64,000 bases of DNA. Source: a virus. The first letter of the stretch is position 1; every line of letters starts with the position of its first letter. A program made the translations under genes and the position numbers. Positions 27,501 through 35,900 of the stretch are shown here, in pieces. The notes under the pieces are model-generated. The model was not told where the DNA came from. It worked only from the letters and a program-made list of their open reading frames with translations, and did not search any database. The stretch is taken from positions 1-64,000 of IMG/VR virus record IMGVR_UViG_3300025122_000008, one strand, 5' to 3'.

Positions 27501-28744
27501 ATGGAGTTCGTTGGATGATTCAAAGTAAATTCGAAACCCCTGTTTTAAATTTTGCCGATAGTAATGCCGAAGCCCCGCTTACGTCTCCTAAGTTTTCGAT
27601 TACGGGTTCTAATCCGATTAGTACAAAGGGAATTTGGCATCAACTAGGAGAAGTACCAAAAGACTCTTCGAAGGGTATTTTTGTAAGCGTTACGACTCCG
27701 GAAACTGTAATAGATACTGATGGTACAACTTATAGAAGAGTTAAGCCGTTGGCGCCAGTGGTTGGTCTTGATGATTTTGAAGGGCGCCCCGTTCGTATTG
27801 GAGACGTGGCGACGAAGCGCACTCTAGAAGAAGCTGTGGTAGCTATACCATTTACTGTCAAAAAAGGCAGAAGAAAGTTCTTCAACATGCAGCAAGGTAA
27901 CCCACAGTACCCCCTTTCAACAGCACTGCTACAGAAGTATATTTTTCCTCCTACATTTGATTATGTATTGAACAATACAAAACCCATACTATTTTATGCC
28001 TTTGAGTTTACTATGGATATTGACCGGGAAGACATCAGTAAACTATGGCAAAATATTATGTTTGATAGCGGGGCCTCATCTACCGATTTTGATTTAGGAG
28101 AGTGTGCCACCATCAACAACCAACTATCCTCTTGCGTCTTAGAAGATCAAGATCTTATCAAACAAATATATGGATGCATTGATGACCTGAAGTGGCTTGT
28201 TTTTAAGGTTAAAAAGCGCGGCGTGCGCGATTATAATAGATATATAAAGGGAAATATTCCTGGGATCCCCACGAATCAAATATCTAAAATCGCACCCAAC
28301 GTGACAGAAAAATATACCTATAACTGGCCATATGATTATTTTTCATTAGTTGAGCTAGTCAAAATGGATGCCACGGTTAGATATTCTGCAACAGATGCCG
28401 AGAGGATCATACAGCCGGCATTTACTCCTGCGCAAACTCCCACTGCCGAACTATATACACCAGGGAGAATCATGGAACAGGCGAAGGGAGAAGTGCTGGC
28501 CGATATCGATACTAAAGATTTGGGAGGCTTGCGACTACCCGATCTGATAGCTACTACTAACGTTACTACAGTGGACATAGGTAAAGATTATTCTGTAGCA
28601 GATGCTACCCCGGGCCAGATTTCGATTCCCGGTGATCCCTTCCAGTCGGATCGTGGGATGTCCGATGCCGCGGCCGCCGCCAAGGCCAAAGCCGCGGCTG
28701 CCGCTAAGTACCTCCAAGGCAAGAGCGACAAGGGAAATAAATAA
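18575..28744 (+). CDS. Giant virion structural protein (3389 aa) with two LamG-like domains
   Basis: 3389 aa, the largest gene here. Residues ~178-355 form a concanavalin/LamG-like jelly roll (KGASVEFWLKK ... SHYAVTFKS ... VRLYKDG ... SIDEFRYWKTQRS). A second LamG-like domain is at ~1582-1760 (ETWAFWLNLTN ... WVHVAVTYNG ... FYINGEKVA ... SDVAFYNINL). Such folds bind glycans or other ligands. Residues ~1930-2080 are a Gly/Ala/Thr-rich, GC-richer module that looks inserted. The tail ends in an Ala/Lys-rich helix (SDAAAAAKAKAAAAAKY). Position after gp6 suggests a peripheral baseplate or tail-fibre-network protein, perhaps functionally like the large wedge subunit gp7; that parallel is inference. 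Confidence 0.7.
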   Translation: MSLRKYFQKAQEIKNLSNLSEEEVAGEVESVGFHEADVVKDNRFIPAVDYSDPANFARYGSAVEYYDRSIKWIYGDYPYDGSLREKLEWENSSSYVDLYIFENKYPRSNGYALFSADGWGALASTAHQYGTPSNLEYIYIKGGPNTNPDGMSPFRLAFTGSNYHETASNRASNLEFDLVNKGASVEFWLKKTAFDEDLTGREVIFDLWNLKNSGSDGYGRLRVEVTGGVGYKGSPFLITCHSGSSTTPYGFVTESVGLSLTGALETWSHYAVTFKSASDGVDVRLYKDGALNHSVTTGSNIGIVTGALNATIGALIVPPNNISESGSAGAGKLSGSIDEFRYWKTQRSSKDIGRYWFTQVGGGTNSDPTPGRIVTSASLANTRLGVYYKFNEGITGDATTDAKVLDYSGRISNGTWTGYDSYSRNTGSAILSASAAIREFEDPIIYDAHPDVVSLSAELAASGSQHDATNNASLFNAMPTWVIEEDELGSKDLKYLTQIMGSYFDTLHLQIESLNRLKDKTYITGSDKPLTFANRLLEQAGLISPEMFLDVDILEKLADRSEKRLYEKNLTDIKNSIYQNIYNNLSYIYKSKGAEKSFRNLIRCYGIDDELIKFNMYANNIEFELRNNVTSHVLAKRYADFNTTSSIEATVYQSGSYISGSRNLSDGFAFTAEANVIFPEKLSRTDKKFIGLQFISASIFGLHSSSHETQDAMDPEWAEQDAVNFQVYAVRDELGSPNAKFVLTGTAGGYVPRLTSSLYEDVYDNTNWNLAVRIKPEKYPYANLIMEPSTGSVGPTYIVEFHGINMQDGTIINEFNATGSITAPPKMFVTGSRRLYGGAHRTNFTGSLLQYSDIKLGSIRYWFNYLENTTLAAHAKDIQNHGTLRAASYPYLFQPSASFGELSEQETLALNWEFTNITGSDANGQFTVYDISTDSTSPSTGSYGWLGPLLLSDHEGKGYGFASNDTTAIDKDYVTAVRQNLPENLKSQDMITIYNEIERDLFTKETRPVNFSFAFEKSIYQNISEQMLNYFSTLHEFHNLIGEPVNRYRMNYKLMEKARTAFFEKVQNNKIDFEKFYEFYKWFDSSLSIMLNQLAPASADIVENIRTMIESHALERNKYQFKFPTLEDKSPGACNSKCALEIGTVYMASEMAPGGKPGNAGSLGTKEYTPRQVGTYDCRKQGGWKWQYAPVDGDQKKNKDWWKYRAEKYGEKYGGKTSVNYSRQGIFKKMACEVGDRISKIYRFSVSEEPTFPSTNLHPSKRWGAIYNVVAPAGPLIEGLNIPANVALISEVEKLIDSNDNPVPHRKQRLGFSLNARINKPSGHDYLNADGNIIAPFSIYSSSVTTGQNAQVVNKFTGNVEITNLHHDMYGTYTETPLQGPFSETWVGGREHRHVRINRYDPAKKGDNNLDSALDRPEGFKLLLGPDLGPQGLDGAYIGGIVGPQYPEPESPEVTPPYLFYRPKGNMTRGLITKRPVNIKNILMTSASLSQSLSGVLTHGRVGNYQHNYQVIQSVGRSTNDPFWQDQSFTFAANPQSPYPRLSNVDQLPVQNIRVKNTKAASINDNSPYNCYVFASDSAMNANSAETWAFWLNLTNPDELNFIFADNAAGDRYISLTAANTLAFKAYHSTTDGVWQTDAAITTGNEWVHVAVTYNGNSNANDAVFYINGEKVASTNSTSPVGTLEAYGGNINLGYPNANGFEGYMSDVAFYNINLTACEIKAIYSNSTLDLINHGPPRAASNLIFWWRMGDGAGDVAATIVDQKGNANLTAVNSPTIIGISPDDCLVTANDNNFALPNRQGANSNKTIFVNLFSAPGSYETLSRGYLDTAHEEKSVYNALPFRNLSIRASGSGESGSLHVQSHITGTAGRRALRTLLTLHAGPFGTDAQYGSVLSAIYNTTPSFHKVNRNRKYRYELKPVAASAVDCIDTTGLLADRYNDASFTISISVSAGGLGGTAVTILLDASESTSGTGGANQIMIGTDDGITDAARAALIIKAINGDTDSKVNYATSGNGQAGDDLGITAAEGSSDTQITLTMDAAGAAGNIASALASASGVDIIDVTYFTGGGNESEGDAAATLTGSVRDNWWVQHPIPRAARNYAWITASLPLSSDYYTYIELSGGFLTSTPSISGADILTTELNSTTPGYIRDFIGTNTLIKEPVSCSQNQLGYAPSIGLGSLATLNPAGSTAIDKFSSLASNFNMLMLHRNGPYQYPSWKQIRTGEHPVVRDQKEINIMSVRDEPTQFTYLSSLGSVSVAGLKGNTFTSYIEQPVSSRHHPVAFFYKTGDVAALSRVTWANNLDYLSNESLNNKLDIAKDVELSQPYYTIVNTVLNTVQNNEQVVEYSERIYPREVNAYQNRVRARTQYTVGMGLQSSATSASIWNSSRSIRSNVNTINSQGHTINNMSRWPLDGHIDFTTTYTLATSSDAGTNGREGELLNKFCRYGTTGSFSISASALYAMPVPVGSASVNGDPIYNGDALWQLGTGSNAPYRTYEDYMIYLRLTGKDHTIVPEFRISDHIERYINASASNWLTALDNSTPGMFEITGAYIDNSFDDGVKVCEVVDTDKFYNVYGHTDFLKYFKVIDDDLNNRETADGTKIRKSLLLECSAKLKFLPYKGFYPVERTVELARLFSQSYGPQISASNPQAYRAVLEPLYAPGIMYNTIKSGIGVGSFIVYNASYDPDDSESAVFDVSKKNALNSADTTLPEGTINFGQKSILSMSAYPEKEGSTGGYSLQRIPFEAILKPEAYLNTGLRGNVSGSVIFDSGIGSASLSGNTAGASALNHIRFYGAGSKLYGMAIDNFLCNTADFFLEKSHHSPNGLTTLLASKEETQYTPLVEDQVYAVTINLYRTLKSKNGISKADFDSFSLYNNAGAFGPPFCLDCADADASTGNFKASFAPVTPSYFYGTSSVTIIYKAPFTGQPTFDDIRSRATFVYSRQMEEQTTSTSATGYWFAQQITGSLKVMEKVNANGVRWMIQSKFETPVLNFADSNAEAPLTSPKFSITGSNPISTKGIWHQLGEVPKDSSKGIFVSVTTPETVIDTDGTTYRRVKPLAPVVGLDDFEGRPVRIGDVATKRTLEEAVVAIPFTVKKGRRKFFNMQQGNPQYPLSTALLQKYIFPPTFDYVLNNTKPILFYAFEFTMDIDREDISKLWQNIMFDSGASSTDFDLGECATINNQLSSCVLEDQDLIKQIYGCIDDLKWLVFKVKKRGVRDYNRYIKGNIPGIPTNQISKIAPNVTEKYTYNWPYDYFSLVELVKMDATVRYSATDAERIIQPAFTPAQTPTAELYTPGRIMEQAKGEVLADIDTKDLGGLRLPDLIATTNVTTVDIGKDYSVADATPGQISIPGDPFQSDRGMSDAAAAAKAKAAAAAKYLQGKSDKGNK

Positions 28745-29749
28745 ATGGTAGCATTTTTCAACAAAAAAGAAGAGGTTATAGACCTTCAACTTACGGAATA
28801 TGGAAAATATCTCCTTTCACTAGGAAAGTTTCGGCCAGAGTATTATTCTTTTCATGATGATGATATATTATATGATTCACAGTATGGAGGTTTCTCCGAG
28901 GCACAAAACGATACGAATGGTCGAATCTTGGACGACACTCCATCTCTAAAAGTTATACGACAAATTACAAGCGCCGAAACAAGAGTGAATCAATTTGTTA
29001 GTTCGGTTGAAACTAGTTATGACGAATCCACCATCGCGACGGCTAGTTCTGATATAGCGTTTGCGTTTGATCAACAGACGTTTGAAGATAGAATAAATTT
29101 ATTAAATGAGCCGCTGGGTACAAGTACTTTATCTAATCAATATGTACCGGCATGGTCTATTGATGTGGCAATGAACAATATTTCGTCGAGTGCTAATCAA
29201 ATTTCTGTTCGGAATGAGTCTTGGGATGCTGGCGTACCCACCTTTACTAGCGGGACAATACAACAGATTCCACAACTTAATATTGTAATCGACTATAAAA
29301 CATACGCCAGAGACGGAGAATATACAGTAAACGCAATAAGTGATTATTTGAATGCGGAGATATATCTTGCGCTGAAGCCCAATTATTTATTTTTGGATGT
29401 TTTGGAGGAAAATACTGATTATCTTAAAGAGAATTTTGATATCGAAGTGTTCCATTCTGGCTCAGTTCAGGAAGATAACCAGGTATTGCAGCCAGAAGAC
29501 CCGAATCTAGAACTAATCCAAATGGCATTTTTAAACGACGATAGCGTTAACGAGCCTCAAAAACTAGATAATCCAGATGATACTTATCCCAATGTAGAAT
29601 ATTATATGGACATACTTGTTGATAATGAGATACCAGATTCTATAATGAAAGAGGCTGGAGTTCTTAGTTCTCAGGCATCGCGGACATCAAAGCGTCTAAG
29701 ACTTACGCGAGATCTATATACCACAGAAGAACAGGATCCTTGTGACTAA
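28745..29749 (+). CDS. Virion structural protein (334 aa)
   Basis: 334 aa, starting MVAFFNKKEEVIDLQLTEYGKYLLSLGKFRPEYYSFHDDDILYDSQYGG. I recall this N-terminus as conserved in structural proteins of cyanophage-like and other aquatic myoviruses. The later VEYYMDILVDNEIPDS segment is also beta-rich. Its N-terminal pattern (D-I-V-L-T-xxG-KxLL-KG-F) is shared in outline with the 37541 gene (DAVLTDEGRKRLAKGDCSF), suggesting a common domain. No enzymatic motif. Coupled to the next gene by TAATG. Confidence 0.65.
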   Translation: MVAFFNKKEEVIDLQLTEYGKYLLSLGKFRPEYYSFHDDDILYDSQYGGFSEAQNDTNGRILDDTPSLKVIRQITSAETRVNQFVSSVETSYDESTIATASSDIAFAFDQQTFEDRINLLNEPLGTSTLSNQYVPAWSIDVAMNNISSSANQISVRNESWDAGVPTFTSGTIQQIPQLNIVIDYKTYARDGEYTVNAISDYLNAEIYLALKPNYLFLDVLEENTDYLKENFDIEVFHSGSVQEDNQVLQPEDPNLELIQMAFLNDDSVNEPQKLDNPDDTYPNVEYYMDILVDNEIPDSIMKEAGVLSSQASRTSKRLRLTRDLYTTEEQDPCD

Positions 29750-32700
29750 TGGCTAATATAAGCAAACATTCTTTTAATCAAACTATACCTAATGTATATT
29801 TAAGAACGGCTAAATTGTATAAAAACGGTAATAATACAATTACGGTTGATTTAAATATACTTTTTAAAGTTATAGATAATGCTGGTTTGAATAGTATAAG
29901 AAAACGCCTTCGTTTGGCTGTTTGTTTGGTTACAAATCAAGATGGGATGATGCGTATGTTACATCTAAAAAACTACGCTCGTCGTATTATTAAAAATTCT
30001 ATTTCAACAAACACAATAAAAACAAAAATTGCTTCTTTTGAAGATTCCTGTTTTTGTTCGTGCGAAGACGAAGCCCGCGGAAAAAATATTGAAATCATAA
30101 ACAATAAGAACGATTTTATTAAAAATTATAACCTTTCTGTCAAATTTGAATATGATGATGTTCCCTACAATTATATGGGGTGTTTTTTGGTACCATACTT
30201 GGCAGACCCCAATGCTGGAGTCGTTTCGGGCGTTACGCGAATTAATTTTGCTATTGGGAATGTTGTGGCAGAAAATATTTTAGTGGATAATGTGTTCCCA
30301 GCCAGGAGTTTGATTTATACTTTGGGTGAAACCGTCAAGGGCTATGGATCCACGGGCCAGCTTTGGGCCGGCCCCTATCACGTACAGGCACAGACGGCGG
30401 AGGCAGCCCGTGAGCTTCGGGCATACCCGAATCTTAAGGCGCCCATTGCGGATGCACATGTAATGGCTGGGGCCGGCCACGTTGGCCGACCCCACCCTCG
30501 CCTGCAGGAAGAAACGGTACCCAATATGAAGATAAGAGATCTCAGATATGCCCTCAACTATCATGCCATATTGGGCGCTCAAGCTAGAGACTCGCGTATG
30601 CAAGATATTAACTCAACTTTTCGTCATGCCGAAAACAGATTATTTGAAGATTTAGAAGTGTTAAAAACATTTAAGAGTAGAGATTATTTTTCTCCCATAA
30701 ACTATTCTAGAAATTTGGATGATTCTGTGACGGTGATGTTTAGTGCCGATATGTATAAGCTGTCAAAAAATATAGCAAAATATTCATTTTTATATAATCC
30801 ATCGAATTTTTCAAATTCAGTTGCTATTAAGGGCGTGGAGGTCTTCCGCCGACGCGTACAACACGATCCGTTGAATAATAAATTAACCGGAGTACCATAC
30901 GCTAATCGATGGTTTGATGTTAACGAAGAAGATGAGATAATCGCCTCTTTTCGTGATATAGATTCCCTACAATTTTTTACGTCTCCGAATTCTCCCGGGA
31001 TACATCACTGGACCGCAACGGATACTGGAATGTCTTCTATTACTGATGGGTTATATCGATATGGTGTACGCTTGAAGCTGGTGGACAAATCAATTCTAAA
31101 ATTAAATAATATGGTTAACACGCTAACTTCTGCTTTGGATAATTATAAGATTTATATAAAAAAGGCTGATGTTCTTGGGGGCGTTGATTGTGGGTCCAAT
31201 TCATTGAGCGAAGATCGCATTAAACAACTACTTTCTATGCCAGGAAGGCCGTGGGGAGCTTTGCTTAATGCTTATATATCTGTTTATGATCTAATTAATC
31301 CTCTTCGATCTGGTCACGTATTATTGTCTCATCTCCTGGCAAGTCTAGCATTTCCTCGTTTTGCAACGTCTGAAAGTCTTGTAGTGGCACAACAGATAGT
31401 AGAATCACTAACCAATAGACTTAGTCGTCTTTTGAATAAACCGCCCACATCTAATAACTCACAAGCTATGAGCTACAGATCCAAGGTGGACAATGTTTCG
31501 CTTAATTTGGCAATTATAGACGTAGAACATGAATTTATGTCTGCTTATAATGCTCGAATTACACATGGCCGCGGCCTAAGTTATACTCCGGGTCTGAAAC
31601 ACTCCGCCGGATCCCTTATGAAATACAGTCGTGCCGCCTGGAGGGGCAGAGTTAATCAAGAGTTAACCAAGTACGGTTCCTCCGACGTCAAATCAAAAAA
31701 TTCTAATATTCATGGATATTTATCGCCAACTACGATTGTAATGCCAAAGGGTGTTAATAATATAGCAATATCAAAAAAAATGAAATTTGATACCTCTTTG
31801 CAAATTTTACTAGCAAATAATAATCCGGCCGAAGTTGGTTTAGACTTGGCTCCTGGCTCCGGGGGTTCTATAGCGGCCGCTAAAATGGCCTTATTGGCTA
31901 AAAGTGGTATTAGTATGCAACTTTTTCGGCAAGGAGCGAGAGAATTCATTTCTAGAGATCGATCTTGCATGAATCTGCTTGATTCCAAGGAATATTTTGG
32001 AGCCAAGTCCGCTTTTGTTCAAGATACTAAGAAGCAGGAAGATGACCCAAATTTAAAGGGGCACAAAGATGCGGATTTGCGAGCATCTGATAGTACTGTG
32101 GTTAAAAATATAATACAGGATTACGCCAATGGATTTAAAAAAGAAGAAATGGATAATTTAAATAATATTTCTAACTCCATTGCTGTAAAAAATATGAAAG
32201 ACGCATCGAAAATGAATAATTTTACCTTCAATATGGTTTATAATTCTTTGCAAAAAGTCCAATATATATCTGGATATAGAGATGGATATGTGGCAGATCC
32301 TATATGGACCAAGCTGGACAAAGAAACGGTTGAAAATATGGATGGTGATTCGTATTTGATTTGCAGACTTAAGGAAGCCGGCTCTATTACTAAAACTAAA
32401 AATGCATATACTAAATCATTTTCTCCTTATAACCAACTATTTCTCATCGGATCCGATCCGCCATATAAGACGGGAGTGGCTGCAACGCTTCCGGGGGACT
32501 ATGGAGTGGCTGCGCCGGCCGGCGAAGGAATGGGTAGCTCTGGCACGGGCGCCCCGATCGCCGGCGATTTACAAAGGACCTTCGTGGCGCCTGTTGATAT
32601 CCCAGTTGAGTATTATAGGGCTCCCCCCAGCCCTGTTAGTGATTATTCCACCGGTTACACCCCCGGAATGCGTCGAACAAAGACCGCCCCCCAAGCGCCC

Positions 32701-32853
32701 GCGGGCCCGACCCGAGCCCTAGGCCGCCAGGGATCCCCTAGCTCCACTTCCAGGAAGACCACCACAAGCGCAGGATCTTTGCGTCGTACTATGGGTAGCT
32801 CGGGCCGTACTCCACGAGGCGGCTCCGGCGGCTCCCGCGGCGGCGGATATTAG
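29749..32853 (+). CDS. Virion structural protein (1034 aa) with Gly/Ser/Arg-rich tail
   Basis: 1034 aa. It opens MANISKHSFNQTIPNVYLRTAKLYKNGNNTITVDLNILFKV, a start I associate with structural proteins of aquatic T4-like phages. Around residues 195-260 a GC-rich Gly/Pro/His segment (GQLWAGPYHVQAQ ... AGHVGRPHPRLQEETVPN) interrupts AT-rich sequence; a Pro-His core of this kind seems conserved in relatives. The last ~100 residues are low complexity, rich in Gly, Ser, Pro, Thr and Arg, ending GGSRGGGY, and are probably disordered. No catalytic motif. It belongs to the tail/baseplate structural block. Confidence 0.65.
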   Translation: MANISKHSFNQTIPNVYLRTAKLYKNGNNTITVDLNILFKVIDNAGLNSIRKRLRLAVCLVTNQDGMMRMLHLKNYARRIIKNSISTNTIKTKIASFEDSCFCSCEDEARGKNIEIINNKNDFIKNYNLSVKFEYDDVPYNYMGCFLVPYLADPNAGVVSGVTRINFAIGNVVAENILVDNVFPARSLIYTLGETVKGYGSTGQLWAGPYHVQAQTAEAARELRAYPNLKAPIADAHVMAGAGHVGRPHPRLQEETVPNMKIRDLRYALNYHAILGAQARDSRMQDINSTFRHAENRLFEDLEVLKTFKSRDYFSPINYSRNLDDSVTVMFSADMYKLSKNIAKYSFLYNPSNFSNSVAIKGVEVFRRRVQHDPLNNKLTGVPYANRWFDVNEEDEIIASFRDIDSLQFFTSPNSPGIHHWTATDTGMSSITDGLYRYGVRLKLVDKSILKLNNMVNTLTSALDNYKIYIKKADVLGGVDCGSNSLSEDRIKQLLSMPGRPWGALLNAYISVYDLINPLRSGHVLLSHLLASLAFPRFATSESLVVAQQIVESLTNRLSRLLNKPPTSNNSQAMSYRSKVDNVSLNLAIIDVEHEFMSAYNARITHGRGLSYTPGLKHSAGSLMKYSRAAWRGRVNQELTKYGSSDVKSKNSNIHGYLSPTTIVMPKGVNNIAISKKMKFDTSLQILLANNNPAEVGLDLAPGSGGSIAAAKMALLAKSGISMQLFRQGAREFISRDRSCMNLLDSKEYFGAKSAFVQDTKKQEDDPNLKGHKDADLRASDSTVVKNIIQDYANGFKKEEMDNLNNISNSIAVKNMKDASKMNNFTFNMVYNSLQKVQYISGYRDGYVADPIWTKLDKETVENMDGDSYLICRLKEAGSITKTKNAYTKSFSPYNQLFLIGSDPPYKTGVAATLPGDYGVAAPAGEGMGSSGTGAPIAGDLQRTFVAPVDIPVEYYRAPPSPVSDYSTGYTPGMRRTKTAPQAPAGPTRALGRQGSPSSTSRKTTTSAGSLRRTMGSSGRTPRGGSGGSRGGGY

Positions 32854-32929
32854 ATGTTTAATATTTTTTTAAAAAAGCTAATTAGTAGGAAATAATGGCT
32901 ATTGAAAATCAAATGGAAGGTGAAACAAT

Positions 32930-35900
32930 ATGACTCCTCTCTCGACCGGACCCATATGCTTTGTAATGCCCTATATTGACAGAAGAGCAGTGGGACGAGC
33001 ACCATCAGGTGATTGGTGGGCCCACGGACAGGGTCACCCGGCTCTGAGGACTGCAGACGGCTGGCTAGCGCTTGATAGATTTCGTGCTGCCATGGGTTTT
33101 CATTTTTGGGAAGGCGACCTCTACGGCGAGGATTGGTCATGGAGACATGGCCTGGCTTCACCAGTCTTAGCCGGGGATGGCTATAGCCTCGCGAACGGCC
33201 GATTATTAAGCCCCGTGGGCGACGGGCTGGAGGCCCCGTCGTCGTCGCCCGTTGGCTCCCTCCGACGGGAGTATCCTATCGCCTTTATTTACAGGACCTT
33301 CATCTTGGCCGACCCGGCTGGGCAGCCGACGATCCAGCCATCTTCGATATGGGCAGGACAACGGGACCAAGGTACCATGTTTCATGGATACCCATCTGAC
33401 TTCCCCGAGGGTCTACTAGACGAATTAAATGGCCTAGGCCACCCTTATTTCGAAAATTGGGTCTACAATAAAGTCCACTTGCCCACCAGTGAACGAGGAA
33501 TCCCCTCTGATGATGCCCTCGTTGGTCAATATTTAGATGATAATATTCCGGGCCTCCTTTCGCCGGTGTGGGGATCCTATGGCTATAAAGCAGATTACAC
33601 TACTTTTTGTCCTTCACCAACCCCGGTTGGCCCCACGCCCGACGCAGCCGCCGGCCCGGACGACACCACACTCTTTGATATTAGTGTGCGCGGGGTCTAT
33701 AATTCATATAGTCGTGCTCTAGAGGAGACGTTTACATCCCTTAATTTGGGCGAGCATTGTCTTCCAAATTATTATATGATGTTTTATGTTCCTTCGCAAG
33801 ATAGCACTAATACTGTAGAGATGCCGACGATATATCAGAGACAAATAGATCTCGCCCAAGCCGCCAATTGGGGTCACGGGCCCGCTGACGAAGGCGGCGC
33901 CGACCCGAACGGGGTACCCAGTCTCGATCAGCCGGCTTCTTTCTACCAAGAATTAAATGCTGCATATGCTGCACTAAGAGATAACGGCGAAAGCCGCGGC
34001 ACCACCATCAGCGAAGTTACCGCTGCTATGGAAAAATATAAAGTTATTGTGGTAAGACCCCGGGCCCATTCAGAAATAACGTCCCCGGGTAGCGATATAA
34101 ACAATCAATTTAAGATAGACACTTTACCATATTATATAGATATCCAATATAACGATAATGGTGCGGATGTTGCCCCGCTGACTCACCCCCCGAGTTTGTT
34201 TAATCCTAGTGGAGATTTTATATACGAAAGGGTTAGTAGTTTTTTTAGGAGATGGGGAATGTATGACATTCTGATGGATTTGATAGTTGAGGGCGATACC
34301 GGCGCTCGTTCTACTCCCGTAAATCCGTCCAGCAGCGAGATCCTTCCCGATAACTCCGTCGAATTCGGTATATTTGCTGACTCCGGCGACACAACATACG
34401 TAAATCTTACATGGATTATCCGCCAACTCGGCCGTTCTAATCTCTGGAATGACGGCGACCCGGCTACCGAGCCAGCTGGAGGCCTACCGGGCGCTAGCTC
34501 CTCATGGCCGAAGATGGACCTCCCAACGGGATACACAGACGCGTTCCTTAGTATTCAGCCGGGAGCGGATCCTGATGCAGACGCTACGGGAGTTTATTTG
34601 GACAAGCCATCATTTTGGACTGGCCGGAGCCCATTCCCCGGCCCGACTCCGCCGGCGACCGGCGTTTATAATGACGCCATCTCCGCTACTTTGGGTGAGA
34701 CCACGAACCTTGCCGCGGCAACTCCGGGCATCATTGCGTTCTCTCAATTCGCCCAATTTGACTCCATGAAAGACGACCTAAGGACCCTTATTGTAAATTT
34801 GCAACGTACCCCCGCGGAGTTGTTCGAAGGTGTGGGTTGTTATTCTGAAACAGTTGCTTATAAAATAGAGAAGTATAGGGTCCACCCCTCCACAGGAAAT
34901 CGTACGAACGTTCAGACATTTTATATCCCCTGTATGCCGAATCCTGCAGATGATAGTTGTAGCTTCAGGTATATTGATACACAAGTAATTTATGGGTTTG
35001 AATATGTATATGACATACACCCAATAAAGATTGTTGTTGGGACAGTGTATGGTTACGCTGACGTAAATGTTTCTACGACAGCCACTAAGGGTAATGGGCG
35101 CGCCCTAGGAAACGCATTGGGATTTTATGAAGACCTCGCGGGCCCGGGCGGCATGCCCGGGCCACACAACGCGAACCGTTGGTCGACGTGGATGGATGAT
35201 TATTTACGTGATAATGAAGACACCTCCGACGCTTCCATGCACCGGGGCTCTTTTGTATTAGCACATCCATCCCTGGACGGCATACTCTGTGGTTTGGGTG
35301 AGAATGAAATCCCCTTCACCGAGTCCTACAAGTCCGGAATCAGACTGAACGAGCAGGACGTACAGCCCTTTATCAAAGAACGAGTTTCGCTACAACTCCG
35401 GCCCGGCGACGGTGTCGACAAGAACGAGGACGGCGGTGCGATTGCCGAGGCCCTAGGCGCCTGGAAGCCCGCGGTGCCGTACGTGATGACCGAGGCCGAG
35501 GAGACCTGGTGTATCTTCAACGACGCTATGGACGTGGATGAAGAGTGCTTCGTTGCCGGTACGAAGGTAGCCGCTATTATCGATGGACAAATTCAACTTG
35601 TTAATATTGAAGATCTTCAATCTGGAGATTTGGTGATGTCTTATAATCTTGTTAGCAGGAGCACAGAAGCAAAATCGATTGTACGAACCAGTTCCCCGAT
35701 TCACAGTGATATTGTCGAGTTTGGATTCTCAAACGGAACCACAACCCAACACACTTATGATCATCCATATTATGTAGAAAATAAGGGCTGGTCTTCATAT
35801 ACACCGGAAAAGACTATCGAAACATATAAAAATCCTGAACTTGAGAATACTTCAAGAATTGAGATTGGAGATCGGTGTAGACTGATTAGTGGAGAACTTG

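Noticed and set aside
32860-32880. Terminator from the T-run and A-run at the end of the 1034-aa gene
   Set aside because: No GC stem precedes the T-run, and translation couplings run through it.
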